Source: JAAYCI01 sp964370445
Lineage (GTDB): Bacteria; Bacillota; Clostridia; Oscillospirales; Ruminococcaceae
Length of the DNA: 64,000 nt
Direction of reading: 5' to 3'
Assembly: GCA_964370445.1 (NCBI GenBank)
Contig: CAYJJK010000003.1
Coordinates: 13,889-77,888 of the forward strand
Shown here: positions 9,275 to 18,302 of the stretch, piece by piece
How positions within the stretch are numbered: the stretch's first letter is position 1
Layout of the letters: each line of letters begins with the position of its first letter
The notes under the pieces: model-generated
Databases searched by the model: none
Seen by the model: only the letters and a program-made list of their open reading frames with translations
What the model was told of the DNA's origin: nothing
Program-made: the position numbers and the translations under genes

Positions 9275-9967
9275 ATGCTTAGTGAACTATTTACAGGGAT
9301 TTTTGATACAACAACCAGCATGAACATCACTTTAGGGGATTTTTTCATTTGCATGGTATTTTCTATCATCTTAGGGATTTTTATGGCAAAAGTTTATTCA
9401 TTTAAAGAGAGAAGTTCAAAAGGGTTTGTTGTAACGTTGGCGCTTTTACCAATAGCGGTTGCAATGGTAATCATTATGGTGAACGGAAATATTGGTGCCG
9501 GTGTTGCCGTTGCCGGTGCATTTAGTTTAGTGCGGTTTCGCTCTATGCCCGGCACCGCAAAAGAGATCATAGCCATTTTCACTGCAATGTGCACCGGGCT
9601 TACAATAGGTATGGGATACATAGGCTTTGCAGTGGCGTTTTCGGTTATCGCATGTCTTTTTTCACTTATTTTAAACACTGCAAATTTTGGCGAAGAAAAG
9701 GAAAACGGAGCACGAATTTTGCAAATCACCATACCCGAAAATTTAAACTACACGAATGTATTTGATGATATATTTGAACGTTTTACAAATAAATCAAAAC
9801 TGGTATTTGCAAAAACTACGAACATGGGCAGCCTTTTTAAGCTAAGCTATGAAATTGAACTGAAAGATGTAAGCGCTGAAAAAGAGTTAATTGACGAGTT
9901 AAGAACCAGAAATGGAAATCTTGAAATTATTATGGGTAAGCAGGAGCTGTTTATCAACGGATTATAG
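9275..9967 (+). CDS. DUF4956 family membrane protein (copy 2)
   Basis: 230 residues, same length as the copy at 584-1276 and nearly identical in the central block (GNIGAGVAVAGAFSLVRFRS, PGTAKEIIAIFTAMCTG). It differs in the N-terminal helices and in the soluble domain. TAGGAGG gives a clear start. Unlike copy 1 there is no VTC gene in front; a phosphodiester glycosidase follows instead. The upstream position of a VTC partner is empty, so this copy may share the VTC protein of the first cassette or work without one. Confidence 0.88.
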   Translation: MLSELFTGIFDTTTSMNITLGDFFICMVFSIILGIFMAKVYSFKERSSKGFVVTLALLPIAVAMVIIMVNGNIGAGVAVAGAFSLVRFRSMPGTAKEIIAIFTAMCTGLTIGMGYIGFAVAFSVIACLFSLILNTANFGEEKENGARILQITIPENLNYTNVFDDIFERFTNKSKLVFAKTTNMGSLFKLSYEIELKDVSAEKELIDELRTRNGNLEIIMGKQELFINGL

Positions 9968-9974
9968 GTATATT

Positions 9975-10946
9975 ATGAATATAAAAAAAGCCTCTAAAAT
10001 TTGGAAAGTTTTCGCAACTTTATTTTTTATCCTTTATGTCACATTTACGCTATTCAGTAGGTTTGTTATGCCTCAAAATGTTGTAACATTGGATGAAAGC
10101 TATTTGAACACAGAAAACAGAGACCAAGAAACGACAAGCAACCATGTTGAAAATGATGCTGCTGTAAGCCGTGCTGAAGTAAATTTTGGCACACAGCAAA
10201 GTGTAAGCCAGCCTGTTATCACAGAAACCAGCTATGCCGACGAAAATATACAAATTACGATTGATACGATTAGAGAGTTTGATACAGACATTTATATTGC
10301 TGAAGTAGTCGTAGCGGACAGCTCATATTTAAAAACAGGGCTGGCTGAAAATTCTTTTGGCACAAATGTTACAGAGAAAACGTCTGTAATCGCTGAAGAA
10401 AACAGCGCGATACTTTCCATTAATGGAGATTACTATGGGTTTAGGGATGATGGCTATGTGATGCGAAACGGGTACTTATACCGCGATATAATGGCAGAAG
10501 GCGGCAACGAAGATTTAGTAATATACGAAAATGGAAATATGGAGATCATTAACGAAAGCGATATCTCGGCGCAAGAACTTGAAACGAATGGTGCTGTGCA
10601 AATTTTTTCTTTTGGCCCAGGGCTTATCTCAGGCGGCGAAATCGTAGTTGATGAGAACAGCCAAGTGGAGCGTGAAGACCAAAGCAACCCACGAACAGCG
10701 ATTGCGATGATAGAAGAAAACCACTATATTTTTATGGTGGCAGATGGCCGCACAAGCCAAAGTGAGGGGTTATCGCTTGAAGAGATGGCAATCGTTTTAA
10801 GCTCATATGGCTGCGAAACAGCTTACAATTTAGACGGTGGCGGGTCTGCTACCATGGTATTTATGGGCGAGCTGATAAACAATCCTACAACAAACGGAAG
10901 AGATATAAAAGAAAGGAGTGTGAGTGATATTGTCTACATTGGATAG
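9975..10946 (+). CDS. Phosphodiester glycosidase (NAGPA-domain) family protein
   Basis: 323 residues from the ATG at 9975, 7 bases after the DUF4956 stop; reading upstream in frame would run into that gene. One N-terminal membrane segment (about residues 10-32) is followed by a linker and a NAGPA domain. Recognised motifs are SINGDYYGFRDDGYVMRNG, NPRTAIAM and the C-terminal YNLDGGGSATMV with its DGGGS loop. The family founder is the human enzyme that uncovers mannose-6-phosphate by cleaving a GlcNAc phosphodiester. Bacterial members are thought to act on phosphodiester-linked sugars of wall polymers. Its place between DUF4956 and a carbohydrate-binding lipoprotein supports a cell-envelope role. 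Confidence 0.85.
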   Translation: MNIKKASKIWKVFATLFFILYVTFTLFSRFVMPQNVVTLDESYLNTENRDQETTSNHVENDAAVSRAEVNFGTQQSVSQPVITETSYADENIQITIDTIREFDTDIYIAEVVVADSSYLKTGLAENSFGTNVTEKTSVIAEENSAILSINGDYYGFRDDGYVMRNGYLYRDIMAEGGNEDLVIYENGNMEIINESDISAQELETNGAVQIFSFGPGLISGGEIVVDENSQVEREDQSNPRTAIAMIEENHYIFMVADGRTSQSEGLSLEEMAIVLSSYGCETAYNLDGGGSATMVFMGELINNPTTNGRDIKERSVSDIVYIG

Positions 10947-11328
10947 CAAAAAACAGGTGCGGGAATTTTATTTTCGAAACCGAGTAAAACCTTATCTTGG
11001 TATAACACTATTTTGTGCTTTGTTCTCTTGTGTATATTCTTTCTTTTCCCATGGGGTAACCTCTCCGTCGATGAGCTATCTGTTTTTATACCCGTTGATT
11101 TTGGGCGTTGTAGCCGGTGTATTATGTATGAAATTCAAAAAAACCATTCCCCATCATTTTTTTGCTACTCATTTTTACCACACGGGTGTCGCTGCCTTAG
11201 CATTAAGTTCTATGCTTCGTGGAATTTTTGAAATTGCAGGAACTGCATCTGTGTATCAAACTGTTTTGATGGTGATAGGCATTTTGTCTATAGCCTGTGG
11301 GGTGGTAGCATTTATAATTAAAAAATAA
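10924..11328 (+). CDS. Small four-helix membrane protein, unknown function
   Basis: 134 residues, four hydrophobic segments separated by short basic loops (KFKKTIPHHF after the second). The start is the GTG at 10924, supported by AAAGGAG six bases before it. It overlaps the end of the glycosidase gene by 23 bases, indicating coupled translation. I do not recognise the family. As part of the second cassette it may belong to the same envelope complex. Confidence 0.7.
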   Translation: MILSTLDSKKQVREFYFRNRVKPYLGITLFCALFSCVYSFFSHGVTSPSMSYLFLYPLILGVVAGVLCMKFKKTIPHHFFATHFYHTGVAALALSSMLRGIFEIAGTASVYQTVLMVIGILSIACGVVAFIIKK

Positions 11329-11351
11329 AACTCATGAGGTATATAATATAT

Positions 11352-12797
11352 ATGAGAAAACATACGATGATTGCTGTGATAATTGCACTGCTGATTTTTA
11401 CCGGCTGTGGAAAAACGGGCACGAGCACTGCCGGCAGCGGTGTTGACATAGATCAAACATCACTTGCAGAAGCCAGCCGGTCTATCGCTTCGGAAGTAGA
11501 ATTTCCCGATACATCTTTTGCAGATGATGCAGGAAGTGACTTAGCACCCATGAGTGGAGAAGATGTTTCCATCACCGAAAGTGGAACATACAAGTTTTCC
11601 GGCGATTATCGCAGTATAACAGTAAATGTGAACAAAGACATCGATGAAGGTGCAGTGTATCTTATTTTGAATAATGCACATATAAGCAACGAAACCTCTA
11701 CACCCATCAACATCATTGAAGCGCAGGATATTGTAATCATTTTACAAGCCGAAAACACCGTTACTCAAGGCGAAATAGTGACCACGGATGAAGAGTTTCC
11801 CTCGGCAGCGATTTATTCAAAAGCAGACACCGTTATTACGGGTAGCGGAAGCCTTACCGTTAGCACTTCCTATAACGACGGCATAAACAGCCGGGACGAT
11901 TTAATTATTGAAGGTGGAACGATTATTGTAAATGCTGTTGAAGACGGTATAGTGGGAAAAGATTTGCTGGTTATTCGTGAAAGCAACATAACTGTGGTAG
12001 CAGGAAAAGATGGACTTAAAACTTCTAACACCGAAGATGCCGACAAAGGAAATTTGCTTATCATAAGCGGTGATTTTAATATCACAGCGCAAAATGACGG
12101 TATAAGTTCAGAACAAAATCTTCAAATAGATGATGGATATTTCAGCATCATATCAGGTGGTGGGTTTGAAGATGTCTTAAATGAAATCACCCGTGGAGAA
12201 GGCTCTGCAGGTATTGTGCAGCCAAGTAGCCTACTTGAAGAAAGTATGAAAGGCCTTAAAGGCTTAAATCTTGTGTTAAACGGCGGTGAATTTAATATTT
12301 CCTCTTATGAAGATGCCATTCATGCCAATAACAACTTAACGGTAAATGGCGGAATTTATACAATAATTTCAGGTGACGATGCACTTCATGCCGATATTGA
12401 CCTTATAATAAATGAGATTGATTTAATAGTAGAAAACGCATATGAAGGCCTTGAAGGAGAAACAGTTACAATAAACGGGGGCAGTATTTCAATAAATGTG
12501 CTGGACGATGCAATTAACGCAAGCAGTGAAACCGGACATGTAACAATTACCGATGGAACAATTTCGCTTAAATCTATGGGCGATGGAATTGACTCGAATG
12601 GAGATTTAACCATAGAAGGTGGGACGATTGTAATAGAAGTGAACGCACTTTATTCAGGTGGAGACAGTGAGCTTGATGTTACCGGTGCGTATAATATTTC
12701 GGGAGGAAGCATTGTAGACGAAAATGGAAACAGCGTAGAACCCACAGCTCAGGGTGGCGCCGGCGGTGGCGGCAACCCCGGCAGAAGACCGGTTTAA
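11352..12797 (+). CDS. Beta-helix carbohydrate-binding lipoprotein (Cthe_2159/DUF4353-like, copy 2)
   Basis: 481 residues from the ATG at 11352, which gives a compact signal (MRKHTMIAVIIALLIFTGC) with lipobox FTGC; an in-frame ATG at 11334 would add six residues. The body carries the same beta-helix repeats as copy 1 (NVNKDIDEGAVYLIL, DGINSRDDLI, IVGKDLLVIR) and the two align along most of their length. Copy 2 lacks most of the G/M and E/T insert present in copy 1. Last gene of the second cassette, followed by a strong terminator. Confidence 0.85.
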   Translation: MRKHTMIAVIIALLIFTGCGKTGTSTAGSGVDIDQTSLAEASRSIASEVEFPDTSFADDAGSDLAPMSGEDVSITESGTYKFSGDYRSITVNVNKDIDEGAVYLILNNAHISNETSTPINIIEAQDIVIILQAENTVTQGEIVTTDEEFPSAAIYSKADTVITGSGSLTVSTSYNDGINSRDDLIIEGGTIIVNAVEDGIVGKDLLVIRESNITVVAGKDGLKTSNTEDADKGNLLIISGDFNITAQNDGISSEQNLQIDDGYFSIISGGGFEDVLNEITRGEGSAGIVQPSSLLEESMKGLKGLNLVLNGGEFNISSYEDAIHANNNLTVNGGIYTIISGDDALHADIDLIINEIDLIVENAYEGLEGETVTINGGSISINVLDDAINASSETGHVTITDGTISLKSMGDGIDSNGDLTIEGGTIVIEVNALYSGGDSELDVTGAYNISGGSIVDENGNSVEPTAQGGAGGGGNPGRRPV

Positions 12798-12833
12798 TAA
12801 TACAGCTTGGATATAGCTTTAAAGCAATAGGCC

Positions 12834-12878
12834 TAATAAAAAAGAAACTTGTATGTTTACAAGTTTCTTTTTTTATTA
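12834..12878. terminator. Long A/T-flanked terminator after cassette 2
   Basis: AAGAAACTTGTA, loop TGTT, TACAAGTTTCTT, extended by A and T runs on either side into a stem of about 20 base pairs. Works in both directions. Confidence 0.85.
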
Positions 12879-13132
12879 GTATATAACTTTATCTTTTAGC
12901 ATTATTTGCATGAATGCTTTGGAAAATGGGTAAAATTTGATATTAGAAATTCTAAATGGCAGTTGTAGAGCACAAAACGCAATTTTTAGGCGACCACTTC
13001 AGCACAGGCCAGAGCATGTGAAAAGTTATTTAAGAGCAAGAGGTGCGCGCTATACTGGTTGGGTGAATTCCGGCATATTACATCGACAAACCGTTGATTT
13101 CTCAAAAAATATGTTATGCGAAGCACAAGGTT

Positions 13133-14779
13133 TTACTTCTTTGCAGTGCTGGGTGGACTAGGCGGCAAAGCTGCGGAGGAATCATAAATAGAGGTATACA
13201 CTTTCAATGCCAGCTCAATTCTAAATCGGTCAGAATGGTTTGCAAAGTCCACATCCAACAACTGCGATAACTTTTGATACCGATACTTCATTGTGTTGTA
13301 GTGGATGTACAATTGACGAGCTGCTTCTTTTAAATTCCAATTACACTCCATTAGACAAATTAACGTGGGGATATAATAATCTTCTCCACTTTTCTTCTTG
13401 CACAAAACGCCACTGAGGCAAGAAAAACAAAACTCCTTTGCCTCAGAATTGGATGCAATGAGAGAGAGCAAGGTGTATAAACTTACCTGCCCCACAAAAT
13501 GAACCTGGTTATTTTTATTTAGATTTTTACAAATCGTCAAATATTCTTTTGCCTCATGGTAACTTTCGTGCATATCCTGCACATTGTGACGCCAACTTCC
13601 AACAGAGATGGTAACCGTGGAGTTTGTTTTCATCTGCACCTGTTCTACTATTTTACAAAGTAAGGTTTTTAATAGGTCTGTTTTGTCACTGAGTTCGGCT
13701 TGGATGGGAACAATGCTGATGATATGGTCACTTTTTTTACTGTGTAAGATGTTGCCAGGATAGTAATGTAGGTTTGATTTTACAATGGATAAAATTTTCT
13801 CCATTTGAACATCCGGCTCTACCGGCTCTGTGTTTTGAGAAGATGTGACATAATGCATTTTCAACGAGTCAGCATCAATCACAATTACAAATCCGCCTCT
13901 TTCGAAGTTTATGTCAAAGGATTTTGCACGATGTAAGCCCTCTTCACGTGAAAGGATGTTGTTGGAAATCAAATCGTAAATAAATTCATCGCAATATTTT
14001 TCTTCCACTTTTTCTTTTGCAGAAAGGCGTTGCTGAGCCAAAATCAACACGGTTGCGGCATGGGCAACCGCCACCATAATTTGCCAATCTTTTGGTTTTT
14101 TATACAATACTAAATTTGAAAATGTAACCTTGCCGAATTTAAGAGGATAAAGGAAAAACTTATCATGTATTTTCTTGTAAAGTTCGGGGGAGGAAAGATG
14201 GCGTTTCAAGTCATCTTCCAGCCGTTGACAATCGCCAACGGCCAATAAAGACCCGGATATTTCGTCAAATAAAACCACGGGCTCGTTAATAATCTCTTGC
14301 AACACAAGCAAGATTTCTTCGGGGCCTTTTCCCGCAATCACAAGGTCGGTAAATTGGTTATGTGTTTTTTCAGAAAAAGAAAGCACTTTATTTTGTTCGT
14401 TGATGATATTTGCCAAAATGGGATTAATGATGTCCACAAAAGGAAAGGATTGTGGGATGTCTAGCAAGGGAAACTGCAATTCATTGGCAAGCTGAATGGT
14501 TTCGTCATCAAAGTGATGCAAATAGCGCTGTACTTTCACAGCCAAAGCGCAAACACCGGACTTGTACAGTTTGCGTATCAGCTCTGAAATGGGGATATCC
14601 AACTCCAGCATTACATAACCGGAAGTGATAAGCAGCTCGCCACCTCGCATCCAACGATGAATATCAGGGGCATCCATCACACTTACCAACTTAATTTCTC
14701 GCTCTAAGCCGCCTGCTCCTGCAATGAGGCGGAAATCAGAAAACTCTTTCATCTCTAGCATGGTTTTAATGCTTAGCAC
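13133..14779 (-). CDS. pucR: PucR/CdaR-type transcriptional activator
   Basis: 548 residues. I chose the GTG at 14779, which follows AGAGGTG at proper spacing and gives the usual PucR N-terminus (LSIKTMLEMKEFSDF). The longer frame to 14866 would overlap the promoter. Residues about 5-125 are the PucR N-terminal domain (VMDAPDIHRWMRGGELLITSGY). A central GGDEF-like region follows, then the C-terminal helix-turn-helix (WNLKEAARQLYIHYNTMKYRYQKL, about residues 475-500). Relatives control purine and ureide breakdown (PucR of Bacillus) or other small-molecule catabolism. It is transcribed away from the catabolic island and is the only regulator near it. I infer that it senses the substrate or an intermediate. 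Confidence 0.88.
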   Translation of the reverse strand: MLSIKTMLEMKEFSDFRLIAGAGGLEREIKLVSVMDAPDIHRWMRGGELLITSGYVMLELDIPISELIRKLYKSGVCALAVKVQRYLHHFDDETIQLANELQFPLLDIPQSFPFVDIINPILANIINEQNKVLSFSEKTHNQFTDLVIAGKGPEEILLVLQEIINEPVVLFDEISGSLLAVGDCQRLEDDLKRHLSSPELYKKIHDKFFLYPLKFGKVTFSNLVLYKKPKDWQIMVAVAHAATVLILAQQRLSAKEKVEEKYCDEFIYDLISNNILSREEGLHRAKSFDINFERGGFVIVIDADSLKMHYVTSSQNTEPVEPDVQMEKILSIVKSNLHYYPGNILHSKKSDHIISIVPIQAELSDKTDLLKTLLCKIVEQVQMKTNSTVTISVGSWRHNVQDMHESYHEAKEYLTICKNLNKNNQVHFVGQVSLYTLLSLIASNSEAKEFCFSCLSGVLCKKKSGEDYYIPTLICLMECNWNLKEAARQLYIHYNTMKYRYQKLSQLLDVDFANHSDRFRIELALKVYTSIYDSSAALPPSPPSTAKK

Positions 14780-14836
14780 AATCACACCTCTTTCTTCCAA
14801 TGTGCATGGTAGGAGATAAGCAATACAATAAGCCTT

Positions 14837-14866
14837 ACTATAGTATAAAGTGTAAACGTAGGTCAA
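14837..14866 (-). promoter_or_regulatory. Candidate sigma-A promoter of pucR
   Basis: On the minus strand: TTGACC (14866-14861), 18-base spacer, TATAGT (14842-14837). It lies about 57 bases before the GTG start. Confidence 0.55.
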
Positions 14867-15286
14867 GCGAAAAAACGCTGGCTTTTAAATAAAATTTCAC
14901 ATAAATGATGGAGCAACAAAAAGTATTGTGCAAAATGCTAAAAATACTAAATTTTCAAAAGGGGGTGAGAGTATACCAAATGGGCGCCGCGACAGCCCTT
15001 GTAGCACCATCAAAATGATGTAATGTGCCAATATTGGCGACAAAAATACTGCCGTTTTCATCAATAAGTATAAAGGAATAATCTTTAAATTGTATATTTA
15101 TGCCAATGAAAGTGTAGAAAAACTGTCTCTGTGGGACATAGAAATATATATATCGTTTTGTTAAAATAATCACGTGGAACGAATTGGATGTTTTTTTTAA
15201 AAAATAAGGCTAATTTTTAGGCAAAACAAACAAAAACAACCCTCGATTATTGTGGGAATTCACTTTAGGAAGATGGAGGAAACAAA
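14867..15286. other. Divergent control region between pucR and the dehydrogenase genes
   Basis: About 420 bases with no convincing gene. A 72-codon minus-strand frame (14955-15173) exists but has no good ribosome binding site and no family I know. Plus-strand transcription of the island should start here. I see a GGAGG site before 15287 but no clear -35/-10 pair, and no sigma-54 (-24/-12) element. PucR binding sites would be expected here. Confidence 0.4.
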
Positions 15287-16267
15287 ATGAGCAATGCAAT
15301 AAACAAGGAAAAGATGCTGGACATTTATTCTCGAATGATACGCATCCGCAAGTTTGAAGAGAAAGCGGGCGCCATTTTTGCACAAGGCCAACTGTCTGGT
15401 TTTTTGCACCTGTATGTAGGTGAGGAAGCTGTAGGTGCTGGTGTATGTGCAGCTTTGCGTGAGGATGACTATATTGTAAGCACACACCGCGGTCATGGGC
15501 ACCTAATTGCAAAAGGTGGAGACATTAATAAAATCATGGCAGAGTTGTTTGGCCGTGTGGGTGGATATTGCAAAGGCAAAGGCGGCTCTATGCATGTGGC
15601 CGATTTTTCAAAAGGGATGTTAGGTGCTTGCGGTATCGTGGGCGGGGGCATTCCCATTGCAACCGGCTCGGCCTTATCAAGCAAACTTCAAAAAAGTGAT
15701 CGCGTATCGGTTAGTTTTTTTGGAGACGGCGCCTCGAACGAAGGCAGTTTCCATGAATCCATCAACTTTGCTTCTGTTTTGAATTTGCCGGTTATCTTTC
15801 TAGTGGAAAACAATGGATATGGCGAATTTACCCCACAGCAAGGTGCTATGCGGATTAAAGACATCGCCGATAGAGCTGCAAGCTACGGAATCCCGGGTGT
15901 GATTGTAGACGGGCTGGATGCAGTGGCTGTGTACGAAACAACAAAAGAATGGGTAGAAAAATTACGAAATGGTGGCGGTCCTGTTCTTATTGAGGCAAAA
16001 ACACACCGAAAAAGTGGTCACTCGGAAGGGGAGGTTGCCTTCTTAGACAACCAGCCATATCGGATACCGGAAGAGGAAAAAATTGCAAAAGAGACAGACT
16101 GCATCGATATTATGCGCGAGCACATTTTGCAAGCTGGTGCTGCCACAGAAGAGGAATTGGATGCAATAGATGAGGCCGCTGTAAAAGAAGTGGAATTGTC
16201 GGTAGAATTGGCAAAAGAAAGCCCATTGCCCACAGAGGCCGATTTGTTTACCGATACTTGGGCATAA
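15287..16267 (+). CDS. TPP-dependent dehydrogenase E1 component, alpha subunit (PdhA/AcoA-like)
   Basis: 326 residues, close to the family's usual length, with ATGGAGG before the ATG. The thiamine diphosphate motif is complete: GDGASNEGSFHES begins at about residue 145 and ends in VENNGYG about 30 residues later. STHRGHGH and GKGGSMH are the usual E1-alpha motifs of pyruvate/acetoin-type enzymes. With the next gene it forms an alpha2beta2 E1 that decarboxylates a 2-oxo acid (or cleaves acetoin) and transfers the acyl group to lipoyl-E2. The substrate cannot be told from sequence. As the first gene of the island it may process a 2-oxo acid made by the aminotransferase or dehydrogenases downstream. 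Confidence 0.9.
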   Translation: MSNAINKEKMLDIYSRMIRIRKFEEKAGAIFAQGQLSGFLHLYVGEEAVGAGVCAALREDDYIVSTHRGHGHLIAKGGDINKIMAELFGRVGGYCKGKGGSMHVADFSKGMLGACGIVGGGIPIATGSALSSKLQKSDRVSVSFFGDGASNEGSFHESINFASVLNLPVIFLVENNGYGEFTPQQGAMRIKDIADRAASYGIPGVIVDGLDAVAVYETTKEWVEKLRNGGGPVLIEAKTHRKSGHSEGEVAFLDNQPYRIPEEEKIAKETDCIDIMREHILQAGAATEEELDAIDEAAVKEVELSVELAKESPLPTEADLFTDTWA

Positions 16268-16294
16268 GACGATAATTAACGGAGGTGAAATGTG

Positions 16295-17260
16295 ATGAAA
16301 AAATATTATATAAAAGCGATTCAAGAGGCGTTGTTTGAAGAGATGGAGCGTGATGAATCGGTATTTTTAATGGGAGAAGACGTGCGCATTGGTTGTTTTG
16401 CGGCAACACGAGGACTTTGCGAGCGCTTTGGTAAAGAGCGTGTGATTGACACACCCATCTCGGAATTAGCTGTTGCAGGTGCTGCAGTGGGTGCCGCGGT
16501 AACAGGAAGCCGCCCAATTGTAGACCTGATGTTTGGACAGTTTTTGCTGCTGGCGTATGACCAAGTGCTAAACCAGGCTGGTGCAATGCGCTATATGTTT
16601 GGCGGGCAAACAAATGTACCTCTTGTGTATCTGGTGCAAAACGGGACAGGACCATGTGTTGGACCGCATCACAGCAATTCTGTGCACCCATTGTTTATGA
16701 ACATTCCCCTTGTAAAAGTGGTGATGCCAAGTAACCCCGCTGAAGCCAAAGGGCTTTTAAAAGCCGCTATCCGAGATGATAACCCTGTGGTATTCCTCAA
16801 TCATACATCCATTGGGGGCATGAAAGCAGAAGTGCCCGACGGCGAGTATGTGATTGAGCTTGGAAAAGGCGACATCAAGCGTGAAGGTAAAGATATCACA
16901 ATTTGCGCTGTTGGAATCATGGTGAACATCTGCCTAAAGGCAGCGGCCGTTTTAGAAAAAGAAGGCATTGATGTGGAAGTGGTAGATTTACGCACACTAA
17001 AACCATGGGACAAAGAGCTTGTCATTTCCAGCACGAAAAAAACAGGGCGCTTTTTGGCCGTGGATGAGAGCTATCACACATGCGGTGCAGGCGCTGAATG
17101 GGTGGCTACTGTGTCGGAGGCTGCTTTTGGAGAGTTGAAAGTGCCTGCAGCACGTTTAAGTGGTAAAGAAATCCCCATTCCATTTAGCCCCCCATTGCAA
17201 CAAATGTCTGTTCCCACAAAAGAGGATATTATTGAAAAAGTGCGTGAAATGATGAAATAG
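16295..17260 (+). CDS. TPP-dependent dehydrogenase E1 component, beta subunit (PdhB/AcoB-like)
   Basis: 321 residues from the ATG at 16295 (GGAGGTG seven bases before; the GTG three bases earlier is too close). Transketolase pyrimidine-binding fold in the first half (MGEDVRIGCFAATRGL, DTPISE, GPHHSNS) and transketolase C-terminal domain in the second (VEVVDLRTLKPWD, RFLAVDESYHTCG). It follows E1-alpha by 27 bases and is followed closely by E2, the normal gene order of these complexes. Confidence 0.92.
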   Translation: MKKYYIKAIQEALFEEMERDESVFLMGEDVRIGCFAATRGLCERFGKERVIDTPISELAVAGAAVGAAVTGSRPIVDLMFGQFLLLAYDQVLNQAGAMRYMFGGQTNVPLVYLVQNGTGPCVGPHHSNSVHPLFMNIPLVKVVMPSNPAEAKGLLKAAIRDDNPVVFLNHTSIGGMKAEVPDGEYVIELGKGDIKREGKDITICAVGIMVNICLKAAAVLEKEGIDVEVVDLRTLKPWDKELVISSTKKTGRFLAVDESYHTCGAGAEWVATVSEAAFGELKVPAARLSGKEIPIPFSPPLQQMSVPTKEDIIEKVREMMK

Positions 17261-17275
17261 AAAGGGTGTAACCAC

Positions 17276-18259
17276 ATGGCAAAAGTACCAGTTTATATGC
17301 CTAAATTTGGCATGACAATGATGGAAGCAGAAATCATGGACGTATATGTGGAGAAAGGGCAAGCTGTTTCAAAAGGCGATGCACTGTTCTCTATAGAAAC
17401 AGAAAAAACAAATGTAGATATTGAAGCGCCTGAAGACGGCTTTGTATGCGATTTGCTTGTGGAGGAAGGCGATGTGGCTGAAGTGGGCAATGTGCTTGCA
17501 CATATTGCCCAAACAGAGGCCGAAATTGACGATGCCACAGAGCAAGAGCCTCAAGCGCCTGCTGTTGCAAAGGAACCACCGGCACCGCAGGTGGATGCTT
17601 GCAAAAGCCAGCCAATGAGCAAGATGAGAAAAATAATTGCAGACAAAATGAAAAGCAGCCTTCAGAACACAGCACAGCTTACGCATTTTCGCGAGGTATG
17701 CATGGAAGAGCTGGTCCGCTATAAAGGTGACAAAGAGGGCGTTTCTTACAATGATATTTTTGTAAAAGCATTTGCTTTAGCGGCCGCGCGTTACGAGAAA
17801 GCTTGCAATCAACTGGTAAATGGTCAAATGGAGGTTTGCAAGCCGGATGATGTGGGTCTTGCAGTGGCATTGGATGACGGGTTGATTGTGCCAGCCATCC
17901 GTGGTGCAGCAAAAGGCAGCCTGCAAGACATTGCCAAAGAGCGTAAGCGCGTGGTAGCTGCAGCGCGTGCAGGCACACTTTCTGCAGAGGATACAGCCGG
18001 TTGTGTGGGCACGGTAAGCAATTTGGGATTACAAGAAATTGATGGTTTTACTCCTATTTTGAACACACCGGAATCTGTGATTTTGGGCGTTGGCCGTATG
18101 ATTGAAAAACCATGGGTAAAAGACGGGGAAATCAAGATTCTTCCCATCACAACATTTAGCTTAACATTCGACCATCAAGTTCTAGATGGGTTGGATGCAG
18201 CAGAATTTTTGTCAACATTTTGCAATATCATTCAAAACCCATGCGAAATGGACGGATAA
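17276..18259 (+). CDS. Dihydrolipoyl acyltransferase (E2), short form without a clear E3-binding domain
   Basis: 327 residues. Residues about 1-80 form a lipoyl domain with the lipoylation lysine in IETEKTNVDIEAP. A linker of about 25 residues rich in A, P and E leads straight into the acyltransferase core (SKMRKIIADKMKSS onwards). The core ends with the catalytic FDHQVLDGLDAAEF (HxxxDG). Ordinary E2 proteins have a peripheral subunit-binding domain of about 35 residues between these parts; here I see no room for it. There is also no dihydrolipoamide dehydrogenase gene in the window. E3 must come from elsewhere or bind differently. Confidence 0.88.
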   Translation: MAKVPVYMPKFGMTMMEAEIMDVYVEKGQAVSKGDALFSIETEKTNVDIEAPEDGFVCDLLVEEGDVAEVGNVLAHIAQTEAEIDDATEQEPQAPAVAKEPPAPQVDACKSQPMSKMRKIIADKMKSSLQNTAQLTHFREVCMEELVRYKGDKEGVSYNDIFVKAFALAAARYEKACNQLVNGQMEVCKPDDVGLAVALDDGLIVPAIRGAAKGSLQDIAKERKRVVAAARAGTLSAEDTAGCVGTVSNLGLQEIDGFTPILNTPESVILGVGRMIEKPWVKDGEIKILPITTFSLTFDHQVLDGLDAAEFLSTFCNIIQNPCEMDG

Positions 18260-18302
18260 CTTATGCCTATCTTAAATGTGAGCAAGGAGGTCTCAGGTTT
18301 CC

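Noticed and set aside
12937..13161. 74-codon plus-strand ORF
   Set aside because: No ribosome binding site, no recognisable family, and it overlaps the end of pucR; more likely non-coding repeat-like sequence.
14955..15173. 72-codon minus-strand ORF between pucR and the E1 gene
   Set aside because: No clear ribosome binding site or known domain; kept only as part of the control region.
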